Part shown: positions 1 through 13,490 of the stretch, in pieces | Layout: each line of letters opens with the position of its first letter | How positions within the stretch are numbered: position 1 is the stretch's first letter | Assembly (NCBI RefSeq): GCF_003073045.1 | Contig: NC_037592.1 | Location: 4,453,924-4,517,923 of the forward strand | Source: Pomacea canaliculata | Lineage: Eukaryota; Mollusca; Gastropoda; Architaenioglossa; Ampullariidae | Direction: 5' to 3' | DNA: 64,000 bases | Program-made: the position numbers and the translations under genes | Notes under the pieces: generated by a model | Databases searched by the model: none | The model's input: the letters and a program-made list of their open reading frames with translations, nothing else | What the model was told of the DNA's origin: nothing

Positions 1-671
1 CATATGCAATGTCACTCACAGCATGTTCCTTTGCTTTTTTCTAATGCTGAACATATGGCAGTTCTTTTTTTGAGAGTTTCTTGAGAGAAAAGAATATGAC
101 CGCCCTGATTTCAAAACCTCAACAGAATACATTATTGTATGTGAAGTGTAATAGCTTGTCTGATAAAATTCATTCTCCACCAAAATGCTGTTTCCCAAGA
201 CAGTCTGATGTTATGCTGGAATTGCTTTGGTCCATTTCTCTTCATGAAGAATCAGTTGTTTTTTTTCATTATTATTTTCAAATGTTTGAGATCCAAGAGA
301 AGATATCAAGATATCCCAATGCCTCCTTTTTAGCTCCTACAATGTTAACAGCACAGTCACATTCAGCTATTTGTATTTTGGGTTTTCTTCCTCTTAAAAT
401 GGAAAAACAGCACTTGCAATTCAAGCAAGATATTTTGAGTATCCATGAAGAACAAGATGATACAAAACTTCATTCCATGGCAACATAATGTTGTATCAAA
501 CATTGGACACAAGCTGAGGTTATCCTTGTACTTAACTTAAGCTCTGATGCCTATGGACAACTGGAAGCACAAAAAAGCACATGCCTTGTTCCACTAGCTC
601 AAAGTTGTCTATCGTTGGAAGGTGATCTATGACAGTATTTAAGATGTCTGCAGAGTGGGCAGGGAAGGAAA
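1..671. other. DCAF7 3' flank / probable 3' UTR
   Basis: This stretch lies downstream of the DCAF7 stop codon on the minus strand and probably contains its 3' UTR. I see no canonical AATAAA on the minus strand here, so the transcript end is not placed. A 135-codon open frame on the plus strand (81-488) has no recognisable domain and lies opposite the presumed UTR. I treat it as a chance frame. Confidence 0.45.
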
Positions 672-3600
672 TCATACTCGCAGAATCTCCATACAGTTAT
701 TGTAACAAATGGAAATCCAGTCAGGCTGTGTTGATGACCACTGTATTTGATTTATTTCACCCCCAGCTGTATAAGCTAGTATGGGATCTTCGATAGCTCT
801 TGGCATCTGTTGGATGTCCCAGATAAGGGCTTGATGGTCATCTCCTGTGTATTGCAAGATAAAAGCAATCCACAGAAATATGATTAACACAAAAAAAATT
901 CCTTTAAAGCAAACCACATACCTCCAACATACTATCCAGAAATGGAATTAAATCTGCCTGCTAAGGAAAATATTCAAAGCCAGACATGCATCCCATCCAT
1001 TCTAGAAATAACAATAAAATAAATGATACAAAGCCTAAAGAAACATGATACTAACTAACATCCTATATTACCCTACCAGCAAAGTTTCTTACCTGCTGTG
1101 CAGATATGGCAACTAGAATGGGGTGCCCACCCAATACCATTGACACAAGCACGATGGTTATTAAGACGAGCCACAGGTGTGCAAGGAACACGGACATCAA
1201 GAATGATGACCTGAAAAATGAAGACAAATAAGATGCTCAAAACTGATTTTTCATTTTCTTCTTTTTAACAATGATGAAAGTATAAAATAAGGGGGAGGGA
1301 GGTTAAGCCATCTTATCAACACACGTAAACAACTTTTTATTTTACAAAAGTTTTCACTTTTTTTTTGCAGGTGGGTGGGTGTATGCTGAAAAGACATGTC
1401 TGTCTGAAATCAGGCACCAAAAACAGTCACACTGTGCAAAGAATGTTTCAAGCACCCACATAGTGGTTAAGTGGTGTCAGTTTACTACTGTATATGAAAA
1501 ACTAAAACACCAAGATCAGCCCCAATGCATGCCAACAATGGGCAGAATCAGAAGGTAAATCTGGCCTAGGTCACATTGAGGTTGACTAAGGAAGAACTGG
1601 CTTGCAAACATAAAGGAGTGCACTAGCCATTCCATGCAAGATCTGTTTACTATCACAACAGATAGGTCTAATGATAAGCCTTCTCAGTCATTGCAACTAT
1701 CCAGTTGTTCTCAACAGATGACTAGTACCAATCGACCAGATTAACTTTTCATCAGCTGGAACCAATCGAAAGATGAAAGAATGAATAAACTAGAAAATAA
1801 TAATAATACCCTAACAGTATTTTGAATCATAAGGTGTGGAAAGATCATATCTACTCCTAAACATTGAGAAGGGAAGATAAACATTGAAAAAACATCAGCT
1901 ACTGTGTAAACCAGCAAACCATGATCAACTTGGACATTGCACACACACACACCATATATACACACATCATACAGATATACACCATTACTACACATACAAA
2001 CCACTCACACATAACACACACACTACTTACAAATACACACACCACATACTAAACACACACTACACACACACTTACTTCCAATGCATCCATTGCCATGGTA
2101 GCTAAGTAGTTTGGATCCTGTTTGTTCCAAGCAAGACGTAACAATGGAACATGACCAGGATCTTCATAAATAATAGTTGAGTGTTCCAGGTGCCGCAAAT
2201 CAAACATTCGAACTGATCCATCAGCCCCTACAGTTTTCGTTTTAAAAAAGAATTTTTGGTTACTTCGGCTGAGTAAATGTTGTTCTCATGTGAATGAAAT
2301 AAAAAGAAAAATACTGATATATTTCACCATGCAGCTCAAAGTAATTGATAAAGTGTGAATTCCTAAAACTGCTTTACTTTCAGCAAATAACAACTAATAA
2401 ATAATGAAAAAAGCATCTGAATCAATAAGTACACAGATTTATGTGCCAAACCATCTTTTCGTCCATACATTTACTCTTTTCTCTTTCCCATCTTATTAGT
2501 TAAAGAGAATTTTGGCTGTTTAGTGGTGTGGTTATTCCTAACAGCATGTCATTCATCAACCATACATGAAACAGCTGGATAAAGGCTAAACAAAGTTTTT
2601 CTTACCAACACTGGCAAACATATCTCTGCCACCACCAGCTCTGCTAAAAGCAATATCGTAGACTTCCTTGTCATGTGCAATAAGCTGTGTTTTGACATGA
2701 CCTGACACCATGTTCACACGACCCAAAACCTGACCTGTCTGTTTATAGCATAACATGGATACTGGGAAGTCTTTAACAAAAATACAAAAGTAACTGAAAA
2801 AAAACAAAGCAAATAAAAATATTTTTTCTTTTTTTGCAAACTACTTTTGCACTTCTCAAGCAGATGGCAAGTATGCATATTATGATACTTCATTCCCAAA
2901 AACTAAACTGTTGTCATAAAAAGCTTATGTAACATATCAACATATATCCATATAAAAGTCCATTTTATAGCAATTTTGTATAGCTTTCTTCTGGTAACTA
3001 TATTGTGGTGGAAGCAGTGAATCTCTTGCTTACTGTACTATGAAAGTGTCTGAAAGTTAGAAACAACCTGTAAAAATAGTATAACTCACCTCCAAGCCCC
3101 ATATTGTGCATGTAGTGTCAATGGATGATGTCCCGAGAAGATTAGGATCCACTTCATTCCAGTCAAAAGATGTGAGGGGAGCACAAAAGTCTGAATTTTT
3201 GTTCTGAACAGAATAGACATGTATATTCTGTAAGACCTATAGTACATGTATGTAGATTTATTTAGATCCCTAACTAATATAGATCACAATAATGCAAATC
3301 AGACGAAGTGCACTGACATGACCCTATGAATTTCAGCATGCTGAAAAATGAGTTTGTCATCAAATGCTTAAGGCTTTTAATATTTGACAATTTAAAAAAA
3401 CTTAGTAAACTGGGTGTTTGGCTGAACAGAAAGAGTTATAAAAACCTAGCTTACAATGGCAATTGTTGATTAACAACAGTACCAAAAATAAAAGAAAAAC
3501 AACAACCCACATCTGATGCTCCAACATTAAAAGTGCTAGAATAAGGATCAATTTGAAACAACCTGAAATGGAAACTATAAATCCTCTTGGAGAATGAATC

Positions 3601-4869
3601 ATTTCAAACCGAGTGATTGTCCGAGACCTTTAGACATACCCTTAACTTTTAAGTGTTGAATAGCAGCACCTGTGCTAGCAAGAAAAAACAAAAACAAAAA
3701 TAAAACCTTGAACATGTTACTTACATTGTTGAGAAGGCACTCTAATCGTGTTTCTGAGTCACCTACTCTCCACACTCGCAAGTAGTCTCCACTGGTAGCC
3801 ATTAAGTCTGGAAACACTCCCTTCTGCATAGGGAAGTAGAAATCAGAGATACTTGACATTAAAAGAAATATCTCAATTAAATCAGCTGTATTTCATTACT
3901 AATGGTTGTCTGACCAATCATGAAACCAGCTAGAAGGAACATTAGAAGACAAAGTTAGCCAAAGGAAATAAGGGTCCAGGAAGAGCGAAGATAATGCTGA
4001 TGTAACTTGTACCTGTAGCAAGCTTTCAGCGAGTTGCAACAAATAAGGCAATTTTCTGACAGCGGTTGAGATATCCATACCTGATCTCTTAAAGGGCTGG
4101 GGAGAGAAAGGTAGCAAGGTGCAAGACAAAAGCACCATTCTCACAATGTAAAATTCTTCTCTCTTGCATGTTATTTGCCCATGCATACATGCATGCATAC
4201 ACTTTACGTGCTCACCGAATCAGGAATCCACATAATTTTTGTTGTGGGGTAGGGGTGATCGAAAGTACTTTTTGCTGTAAACTCAGCACTTTCTTCATCA
4301 AGAGAAACAATCTGAACCTGAAATTTAACTCAAAAATATAACAAGTTCTTTGATGTCTTTTTTTTTATTCGTTACCTATTCATGTAATTTTACAATACCA
4401 CTTTGGATCCAGCTGTTAAATGCCAACACACAAGATAATAAAATTGCTAACTTTCAAATAAAACAAAGAAAACTAGGCAAAACATAATTGTTCTTATAGT
4501 ATACAACATATTATCTTTAACATATAAAACTTCAGCATGAAGAGCTGGAGTTTAGGAAGTAGATCTGACCACAACAAAAATAGGAAAATCCCCATCCCCT
4601 AACAAAAAAAAAGTAAACTAAGGCTTCAGTGAAAACTACCTCAAACGATTTTAAAGTAATGAAATCTGTCAAGTAGAAAAAATTTTATTTTATTTTGATA
4701 AAAAAATGCTTGCTACCTTATTATTGTATTCTTCGACAAAACTACCCAAAGCAAGCCGGAACCGCTTGTCGGGACGAATGCTCCAGTTCATACTATAGAC
4801 AGTCCATGGTGCTTCATATCTATATATCTCCTTTCTTTTCCCCGGTGGGGCAGAGTGCACCGCACACAT
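672..4869 (-). CDS. DCAF7: DDB1- and CUL4-associated factor 7 (WD-repeat protein WDR68)
   Basis: Eight coding exons on the minus strand: 4869-4717, 4317-4216, 3823-3725, 3203-3090, 2738-2606, 2227-2076, 1210-1093, 844-672. All have GT-AG borders and join to 347 codons, against 342 aa in human. The family is a WD40 scaffold that binds DYRK1A/HIPK2 kinases and serves as a CUL4-DDB1 substrate adaptor in nucleus and cytoplasm. Visible family signatures are [20 protein letters not shown] near the N-terminus, [72 protein letters not shown] and the C-terminus [10 protein letters not shown]. The start at 4869 gives a slightly longer N-terminus than the human one; an in-frame ATG at 4896 is an alternative. 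The gene is head-to-head with PAXIP1. The model looks complete and unbroken. Confidence 0.96.
1938..2072. repeat. Degenerate (CA)n-rich tract
   Basis: About 135 bp of CA-rich sequence with interspersed AT, written as CACACAC and CATACA blocks on the plus strand. On the coding (minus) strand of DCAF7 it is a TG-rich run that starts right after the exon 6 donor (exon end 2076). Open frames called across it on both strands are low-complexity shadows. Confidence 0.8.
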
Positions 4870-6380
4870 TTTCTTTTTTGAGTGTAAAACCTGCATAGAA
4901 ATTTGTCATAAGAAGCTATAGCTGGCACATGCAAAAATTTGGATGAAAACACAAATCCAAGCACAATTGAGAATTGCAACGGCATGAAATGACAATAAAC
5001 ATCTTAAAACATCCACATCTTCTGTTTTTAAAGTGTTGACGCTACGCATGGGAATTAGTATAGATGGTTGAAATCAGTCTTGATATCACTGTAGCATTTT
5101 GTCTCACACCAGTCATCAACGCCGTCGAAAAAATATACTCCCTGGACATTATAATCTGATTTGTACGATAAAATCTTAAGCAAACTAAACGTGCTTTCGA
5201 GATACCGAAGAAGGTATGCTAAATCCTTTGTTTGAAGACTGTACCAAACTAGGACGAACGACAACTACTAGAGTTAGTCTTAATATTTTTAAACTAAACC
5301 AAACCCATGCAGCTATTGGGTCGAATACATGGGACTGAAAACCACGCCTTCAGACAAAATAATAACTCTGTAATAAAATGAGAAATGATTTTATGAAATG
5401 ACTGCAGATAAATATAAAGCCGAGAACATATCGTAAAAAGGTTCATGCATCTTTACCCAGATGTAAATGCTGTTACTAGTCGTGCAGTATGTTAAGCCTT
5501 TCTCTTGAACCAGCCAAACAATCAGAACAGATTCTGTTAAGATTACGACTTTTTTATATGGTTATATTTACATTTCTAAACGGTGTGTTTTGCTCCATAA
5601 TGGACATTTTTCTGAGTTTCTTATCGAGTACATTAATTAAGCAGAAACTCTAACATGTTGCACAAAATAACCGATTTGCCGTATACCGTACGCTAACCCT
5701 AAAAATACCTGACTAGAATTAAAGCGGATTATCAGATCTTTATTTTTTTTATTTTAATGCGCCTTTTTAATGTAATTGTTAAAAGGAAAAATATGAAACT
5801 ATCAGTTGATCAAGTTAGTTGTCAGTTTCTTTTAGCCCCTTGGTACTTTTCTTACTTTTGGGGGAAGGTTTTTTTGTGTCTCCTGTGGTCACCGTGACCA
5901 CTATCATCACCCCGTGTTTGTTTAGAACAAGATCAAGCGCGATCCTACAGATACTTAATAGAAAATTAGTTTTGTAATTATGTAATTATATAGAGCAGTA
6001 GGCGTCGAAACTGCGATTATCGATTTCTTGTATAAATCATTAATTAGAGCATATCTTTTTTGTGCTTAATTTTTTTTTAATGGTTTTGACCACTACCACA
6101 AAGAAATAGAAAGAGGTGAAACCGCGAAATCCCCCCAACATTCGCCTCCTCTGCTCGATGAGTCACAGGCTGTAATAAAAGAGAGGAAAAATCTCTCTGA
6201 GGCGTCTTGCTTGGTTTTTATTACACAGAACCTCTTCCGAATAGAAAAATATCAAAGTGGTACTGTGAAAATTTCCAAGTAGCCCCCTTTACCGAACTCT
6301 TCATCTCGAAGATGCGAAGGGACATTTAGCGAAGCCGCGTAAAATACATCTTGTTCAGTCAACTCAAGGGAGTTGGCGAA
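4870..6380. promoter_or_regulatory. Divergent DCAF7-PAXIP1 intergenic/promoter region
   Basis: The two genes are transcribed away from each other, with about 1.5 kb between start codons, so this interval must hold both promoters and both 5' UTRs. I see no clear TATA box at either start. A perfect AP-1-type TGAGTCA site occurs at 6159-6165 in a slightly GC-richer patch about 220 bp before the PAXIP1 ATG, which is the likeliest core region. No other gene is visible, and the small open frames here have no family signature. Confidence 0.55.
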
Positions 6381-9300
6381 ATGGTTGCCGACCTTAAGGG
6401 AAAGTCTGAAAAACAAAGTGTAACTGTGCAAGATATTTTCAAGAATGTGACTTATTATATTGTCGGAGATGTGAGCGAAGAGGTATATGCTTTGTGACGA
6501 TCGTCCTCTATATCGACCAAATTATTGGTGGTTTCTGATTGCCAAACCATTGTCTGTCGAGTTACAGTAAAATTAAAAACAATATCCATCATTGCTATTT
6601 CAAAGTGACTAATTTAAATGGAGACTAAAAGTAGAGATTTGACTCTACAGCTTTTGCGCATTCGTACACGCACGATGGTTACGCATTGGCGCGTATTAAA
6701 AGCACACGCCTATTGTTTATACAAATATGACAACAGTTTTTAGAAAACAACTTTAAGGAAGAGCGGGAAAATAACAGTTCTGTTAATAAGTTTGTTGTAT
6801 ATTTACATTTGTATGTAATGGGTGCCGATTTCCCTCAGATCATTTCATCAGCAACGAAAATCTATAGCTTTATTAATATTGGTATTGGTAAGATCCTATA
6901 ATCTGCACGGAATTGTGTATCAGTTTCATAAACTGTTGCAAGTTATAGTGTTTTCATTTCTAGTGCATCTGTGCATGGCATAATTTGCTGATATTAGTAA
7001 CTTTCTTTGCATTCCATAACAGGTGCGTAAACTTCTGGACACACATGGTGCGAAAAGAGATCTTTACCTCAGTGAAATGGTTAGCCATGTTATTGCTGAC
7101 AGCACAGAGCCCGATGAATATTCCGAGGCCAAAGAGCTCTTTGAACGACCAGTTGTTTCTGTGAGTAAGATGTTTGTAATATTACATTGAATATTAATCT
7201 TGTTAAAGGCTAACCAGTGCCTCTAAGGTAATTGTTCATCTTTCTCTTCCTGTGAAGACATATGCACAAAAGTAATATTAACACCATGTATATAAAATGG
7301 AATTCACATTCCAGATACTAACACTAGAACTTTATCTCATGGCCATGGTGTAAGCTCACTATTTTCAATTTTCAACCAGCATCTGCTAAAATTGTCTTAG
7401 ATAGATTAGCATTTTTTGTGTTTTTGTTATTTCAACTGTTTTTAAACAGCAAAATTTGTTTTGCAGAGTCAGTGGGTGATTCTGTCAGTAAAATGTGGCA
7501 AGCAACTTCCGTATCCTTGGCTGCATGTCTGAAAATGTAATGCAGAGAAAATGAAAGATCACTGCAGTGTTTTGGTGTTTGACAACTTTTTAGTCCTAAT
7601 TCCGAGAATCTCTTTTTCAGTTCAGAATTCTTTGCTTATATAGAACTTCTGCTACATCCCACCCAGACAACTCTACTCTTTATCCGATGACTTTATGCTA
7701 ACTATCCATCTCCTCATAACACCAATATATGGTCACACGAATTTCAGTTACTGTGCAGCAAAATATTAGAACTCTCTCTCCTTCAATATCCACTACCTAC
7801 CCACCACTAAATCCTTTAAATGTATGCTATGCTGCACCATAAAGAAGATTATCTGTCATCTGATGTCATTTACTTGGGCATATTCCCTTCATTGTCATTT
7901 ACTTAAAGACCTGTCCTAAGGATGCTGCTATTCAAACCATTTTCTCTAAAATGTTTCTGTAAGTCAGCATGTCCATAGGGCAAAAGTAGTAAGCATATTA
8001 TTTTGCTATGTTTTAACATGTGTTAACATTTTTTTACATTTGATTTTTGACAAGTCTGATGAGTTGGTTCCTTAATCTATGCTTAGAAAGGAGTCATTTG
8101 CATTGGAAGATCAGCTTTTTTCCAGTGTGAAAGTTTGTCCCCACCAGGTAAAATACAATATTGCAAATCCACAATAGATTTGCTTCTGTCTTCTTTACTA
8201 CTTGGGCTTCTTCAGATTGTTGACAGACTTTTGATGGATCTGAGAATTTGAGATGTCACTCAGTGCTCTTATTATTCTGCCATCATTTTTCTCTATTACT
8301 CGCTCATATGCACTCATGCATGCTTACTTGGATCTCTTTAATTTGCTTTTAAATGCACAAAGAAGAATTAGGCTAAAGGCTTTTTAAATAATGACTGTAG
8401 CTTGTCTCCAAAATATTATCAATTATTCTTTCAGACACTCAACTCTAACTTGTATTTGAACCATATCTTAAAAAGCTTAAACAGTATTAGCTAAAGGTAA
8501 CAACTTATTCAGTGTTCTGGACAGTTATTTATCTGAATGGAAAGACAAAACTAATACTAAGTATAAAAATAATTTAAGTATATAAATAGGTCACTTTAAA
8601 ATCAATAACCATTTTATTAGTGATCCTGGAGAAAGTTGTGTCTGATATATGAGCATAAATATGACTTGTCTGTTACAGCTAAATAAAGAGGATGCCAAAG
8701 CAATCTGGGGCATGGTGACTTTTTATGGAGGAATTTGCAGCTTGGTTTTAGACAATACTGTGACTCATCTGATCACCACATCAACCTCAGGGGTAATTTT
8801 TGTGCTCACACATTGACTTCATCATCTTAGCATTTTCCCATCACATTGTCTTGCCCATTTATTTTCTCTTTTTTGTTTCTTTATTCATATTTATGTGAGG
8901 ATAACTCTTTTTGGAGACATCCTTGACGTATGCCTACTGTGGTGCGAAAGTAAGCTCCTACTTGGTTATTCAGCAGTACTGCACTTTTTGAGCTATTATA
9001 TAGCACTTCAGTAACTTGAACGAGGCCTTCTTCAATGCTGTTTTCACATCACATGCCATTTTAAAGTCAATGAAGTTGTGGCACAGGTCCTTATGATGCT
9101 GAAGATCCTTTTCTATAAGGATACGATAGTTGGAGATCTGCTTGATTGTACTTCTATGTGGTCTGAAACCAGCCTGTTCTTCTACTAGCAGTTCCTCCTC
9201 TGCGGTGATGATGATGTGGTTCTGTATGACCTTCAACATGACTTTGCTTGGGTGGCTGATAAATCTTATGGTTTTGTAGCTCTGGGACTGTTTGCTGTTT

Positions 9301-12300
9301 CTTTTTTGGGGAGAAGGGTATGACTAGTGACTGCGTCCATTCCCCACTGTACCGCAGTTTGTGGCTGTAGTCCATTGCTGTTTTCTCAGATCCTGTCCAT
9401 TTGACTTTCACTAGTGCCACAGTGCCCCATCAGCATCTTTTTAACTTATGGGTGAGTTGTTGGACATTGCCACACTGGTGTAATGTGCATATGTTCCACA
9501 TGCCAATGGATGTTCCCTCTCTCAGCTTGATTTCTGCTTTGGTTCCAGCAATACACTTTTTGCTGTCCCCTTTATGAAGTCTGCCGTTGTTGATCTGGGC
9601 CTTTACAGATCTGACATATTGTCTTTTCTGCAGTGTATATCCATGGTCCTAACATTGAGCATTATTCACTTGGAAGCACCTATCTCCTGTCCAATTGAAC
9701 CACAGCCGATGGGTCAGCCCGGTCTTGAACACACGGGCGCTGAGCCCTGGCCAGTGCTTTCACGGAAAGTCTTTGCCCATTGTTGGCATGTTAGCAACAT
9801 GATTTTCTGTAGGGGTTTACTTCCTTAGCCTTTATTTTTCTTACTGATAATTTATTGGTAAAAAACCACATTTAATCAAACTGGGAAGAGTTAGTGTTAT
9901 TTGATGTGTTACCTAAAAACAAGTACATTAGTACTATTTTTTGTTTCAGGAGAAGTATGAAAAAGCAATGCAGCAAAGTGGCTTTATTAAGATTGTGACT
10001 CCTGACTGGATCACTGACAGCATAAAGAAGATGGAAAAAGCTGATGAGATCATATACCACCCTAAACTTGTTGTCTATTCAAAGCCAGATGCCCATTTCC
10101 CACCAGTGAAGACGGAGCCACATCCACACATTCAGAATCAATCAGATATGAACATGCCATTTATGGTAAGCTGGTAATTTTCCTTGTTTGAAGATTGGCA
10201 TATTTGATGGGGTTAGGGAATTCTCAAGCCTTTATACATGTGGGTTGACTTGTACAAAGATTTGAAACTGTTTAATGAGGATTAGAGGTATTTACAGGTG
10301 ACCACTGTAGAAGGAAAGTTGGGCACAGACTCTGTGGATTCTAGTCCTAGTCAAGCATCACTGCCTTTTTTCTCGGGACATAGTCCTGGAGCGTCAAGAA
10401 AGTCATCATCTTCTGATGACACCTACAAAACTAATGGTATATGTTTTCACTTCTGTTTTTGTTTACAATACAAATATAAACAGAATGTCAAATTGTAATC
10501 TTTTGCAAATGTGGTCTTTGGATGAGTTTGACTCTAATATGATGAAAAGATTACTGTTAAATTTCAGTAAGTTGTATTTCCATGATGGTACAGTGGTAAC
10601 TGCAGAATTGTCTTATTCTTTGAAAGTAAAAAATAAAAAGGGAAACATCGTTTAGAAAGACCCAAGAGTCTTACAAGCGGTCTAAAGTGAATAACAGCAC
10701 CAAGAAATTATTATTTTACAAACAAATTGGGGGATGCTTCAACATTCTAAGATATTCAATCACATTAACATCCTATATGATTACATTTTTTACATTCAAG
10801 TAATTATGAAAATTTTGACAAAATATCTTGAGGTTGAAAATATTCAAACACAGATGGCATGATCTTCATCAACACTATATTTTGGCACCCTTAAAAATTT
10901 TTAATTAGCAAATTAAAGAGTATTTTTTTGCATTTGAATGGAATCCACTGTAAAATTAAAGCAAGTGTCATAATTTTCAGGTAGTCGTCCGGGGACACCC
11001 TGTGCTAAAGAGGCACTTGCCCGGATGGTCAGCAGCAGGATCTATGGAAAATCTGAACCTGATATTTCTCGCACAGGACTTTCACCTGTCATGCACCAAG
11101 GACCTCGTGCCATTTCACCAGGACTGCAGGCAGGAAGTATGCTATCCATGCCAGGGCCCCCTCATTCTGGATATAGCATGCCTAGCCCAGGACACATAAG
11201 CATGGGAGGGGGTGGATTAGGTGTGGCACAACCAGTTCCAGGTTTGCCCAATATGGCTATGGGAACAGTGAACTCAAGCATGCAAAATCCTGCCCTGATG
11301 GGAACTGCATGTATGGGGAATTCTAATATGCCAACACCTGCCCAAAGACACCAAGGTTCCTTAAGACCTGGCCTTGAGGGCCCAGGGATGCTGACACCTG
11401 GGGGACAGCCTCACTCTGGTCCTGGAATACCCCCACCAAGCATGGTGCCAACTGGCATGGGGTCACTGCCAGTCTCTTCAATATCAGGGCCAATGCCAAG
11501 TGTTGGAATGCAGCAGTATCACCCACAGCATCCACAGATTCCCCCTGGTAAGTAAAGTTCCCCCCCAAACCAATGACTTTTGGTTTTTCTCCATCTTCCC
11601 TCATATGCTCAAAAAGAATTGTTCTTGTTATCTCTTTGCTGAAAGGTTGTCATAAGAACAATCTTATTTTCAAACGGCAGAATTTAGTTCATTAAAATGG
11701 TCATTCTGAAAAGACCAACGCCATTTTACAAATTAATGTCAGTACTCTATCATTGCTAGTGCAAGACTATCTGTCATGAGAGTTCCCATTGAAAATTGGA
11801 CTTCAAGGTTTCATTTTGGCAGCATTTTGATTTACATGCTGAAAAGTATAATGATGATACTTTGACTCTATCACATTTTGTTAATATAACAGTGCCTTAA
11901 AGCTTTGCTATGTGTTTGACTTATATGAGCTTTAACTACTGTTTATTTAGAGATTTACCTTTGATGTTCTGTATGGTAAAAGGTTTGAACCCAGTATTTA
12001 TCTTTTAAATTTGCAGGTTTCCAACACCTTCATCCACAACAACAGCAACAGGTGCATCACCATCCCCAAGATCACCAACAGATGATGCAGCAACAGCAGC
12101 GCCATCAACAGCACAATCACCAGAAGCAGCTTCAGCAGCACATACAGCATCAGCAAATGCAGCAGCAGATACAACAGCAGCAACAGCTTCAACAACAACA
12201 GATGCAGCAACAACAACAGATGCAGCAGCAACAACAACAGATGCAACAGCAGCAACTTCAACAAATGCAGCATCAGCAGATGCAACAACAACAGCAGCAG

Positions 12301-13459
12301 ATGCAGCAGCAACACATGCAGCAACAGCAGATGCAACAGCAACAACAACATTTACAGCAACAACAACTGCAGCAGCATCAGCAGCAGATGCACCATCCCC
12401 ACCACCATCATCATCACCAGCAGATGCATCAACAGCCGCCACAGCAGCACTCACCACAGATTCATCTTCCTAGTGGTCAGCAGCACACAACAGGGGGGTT
12501 TGTTGGTGCCCGGGAGGATGCTTCCGGAAATCGCATGCTGCGTAATATTACCAACAGCAGTAGCCCACTGCCTGGTGTCCGGAATGCGTCGCCTGCCAAG
12601 GTAAACAGGATAAAAATGAAAAATTGGTCTTCTAAGAAAAAATATATGTGCACAGGCAGGTGTGCTCCTTCCTGCAAGCGCACTTGTGCCTGTGCACATC
12701 CTCATATTTGATGTTAGTTTGGTTATCATTAATTATTCTTATTAGAAGGGTTTTTCAGATATGCTATTTTAAACTAATCTTAAACACATCTTGTTTAACA
12801 TTCTGTTTCATTGGATCTAATTATCAATTCTCTGATGCTTTTTATCACTGATGGATCTAATTATCACTTCTCTGATGCCTTTTATCTAATTATCACTTCT
12901 CTGATGCTTTTTAAAACTTAAATTACTGGAACTTATCATTGTGATATGAGAAATAACAATTGACATCTGACAGCAGAATCACTTATATTTTCAAAGCTAT
13001 TCCAAAATAATTTGATCCATCACTAGCTTTTCCTTTTTTCCCGCCTCACTTTGTCTCTTGTCTCAATATTGTGTTTGATCATTTTTTTCTGATGATGGTT
13101 TTGTTGTTATTTCTTTCATGCATTAATATATTTAATATATAAATGTACTTTCTCAGTGGGTTTCTTTTATCTATAACACGGTCTGGACACTTAGGACACC
13201 AATTTCAGGAAAACTATGCATTGTGTAGTGTATACACACATTCTTCTGTTTCAGTAGTAAGACTTCATAATTGAGTGGCTTGCTTTGATTCTGTTAATCT
13301 TTGTACAATGATTGTATGAATTAGATCAACCAGATGCTTGGAATGACTGGAACATCCCCTCGCCCCCCGCCTCCTGCCTATCCTTACCCACCACCTGCTG
13401 TTACAAATCAGCAACAGCAGCAACACCAAAAGCAGCAACAGCAGCAGCAGCCACCACAA

Positions 13460-13490
<31 letters not shown>

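Larger units (their letters stand above)
6381..10165 (+). other. PAXIP1: PAXIP1 exons 1-6: BRCT1 and BRCT2
   Basis: These exons encode residues 1-225. BRCT1 runs from about residue 10 (FKNVTYYIVGDV) to the block SQWVILSVKCGKQLP, which carries the conserved tryptophan. BRCT2 shows AIWGMVTFYGGICSL, the TVTHLI core strand, and FIKIVTPDWITDSI with its conserved tryptophan, followed by IIYHPKLVVYS. The BRCT1-BRCT2 boundary is split by the U12-type intron. Exons 1, 2, 4, 5 and 6 end in phase 0, whereas exon 3 ends in phase 2. Confidence 0.92.

Noticed and set aside
81..488. 135-aa plus-strand frame near the window start
   Set aside because: No domain, no splice logic, and it lies opposite the DCAF7 3' flank.
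11323..11604. 93-aa minus-strand frame over PAXIP1 exon 8
   Set aside because: Antisense of a conserved in-frame exon; Gly/Pro codons create open frames on the other strand.
12005..12457. Long minus-strand open frames (Ala/Val-rich 150 aa and Leu-rich 117 aa) opposite PAXIP1 exon 9
   Set aside because: They are antisense readings of CAG/CAA repeats, with no non-repetitive content.
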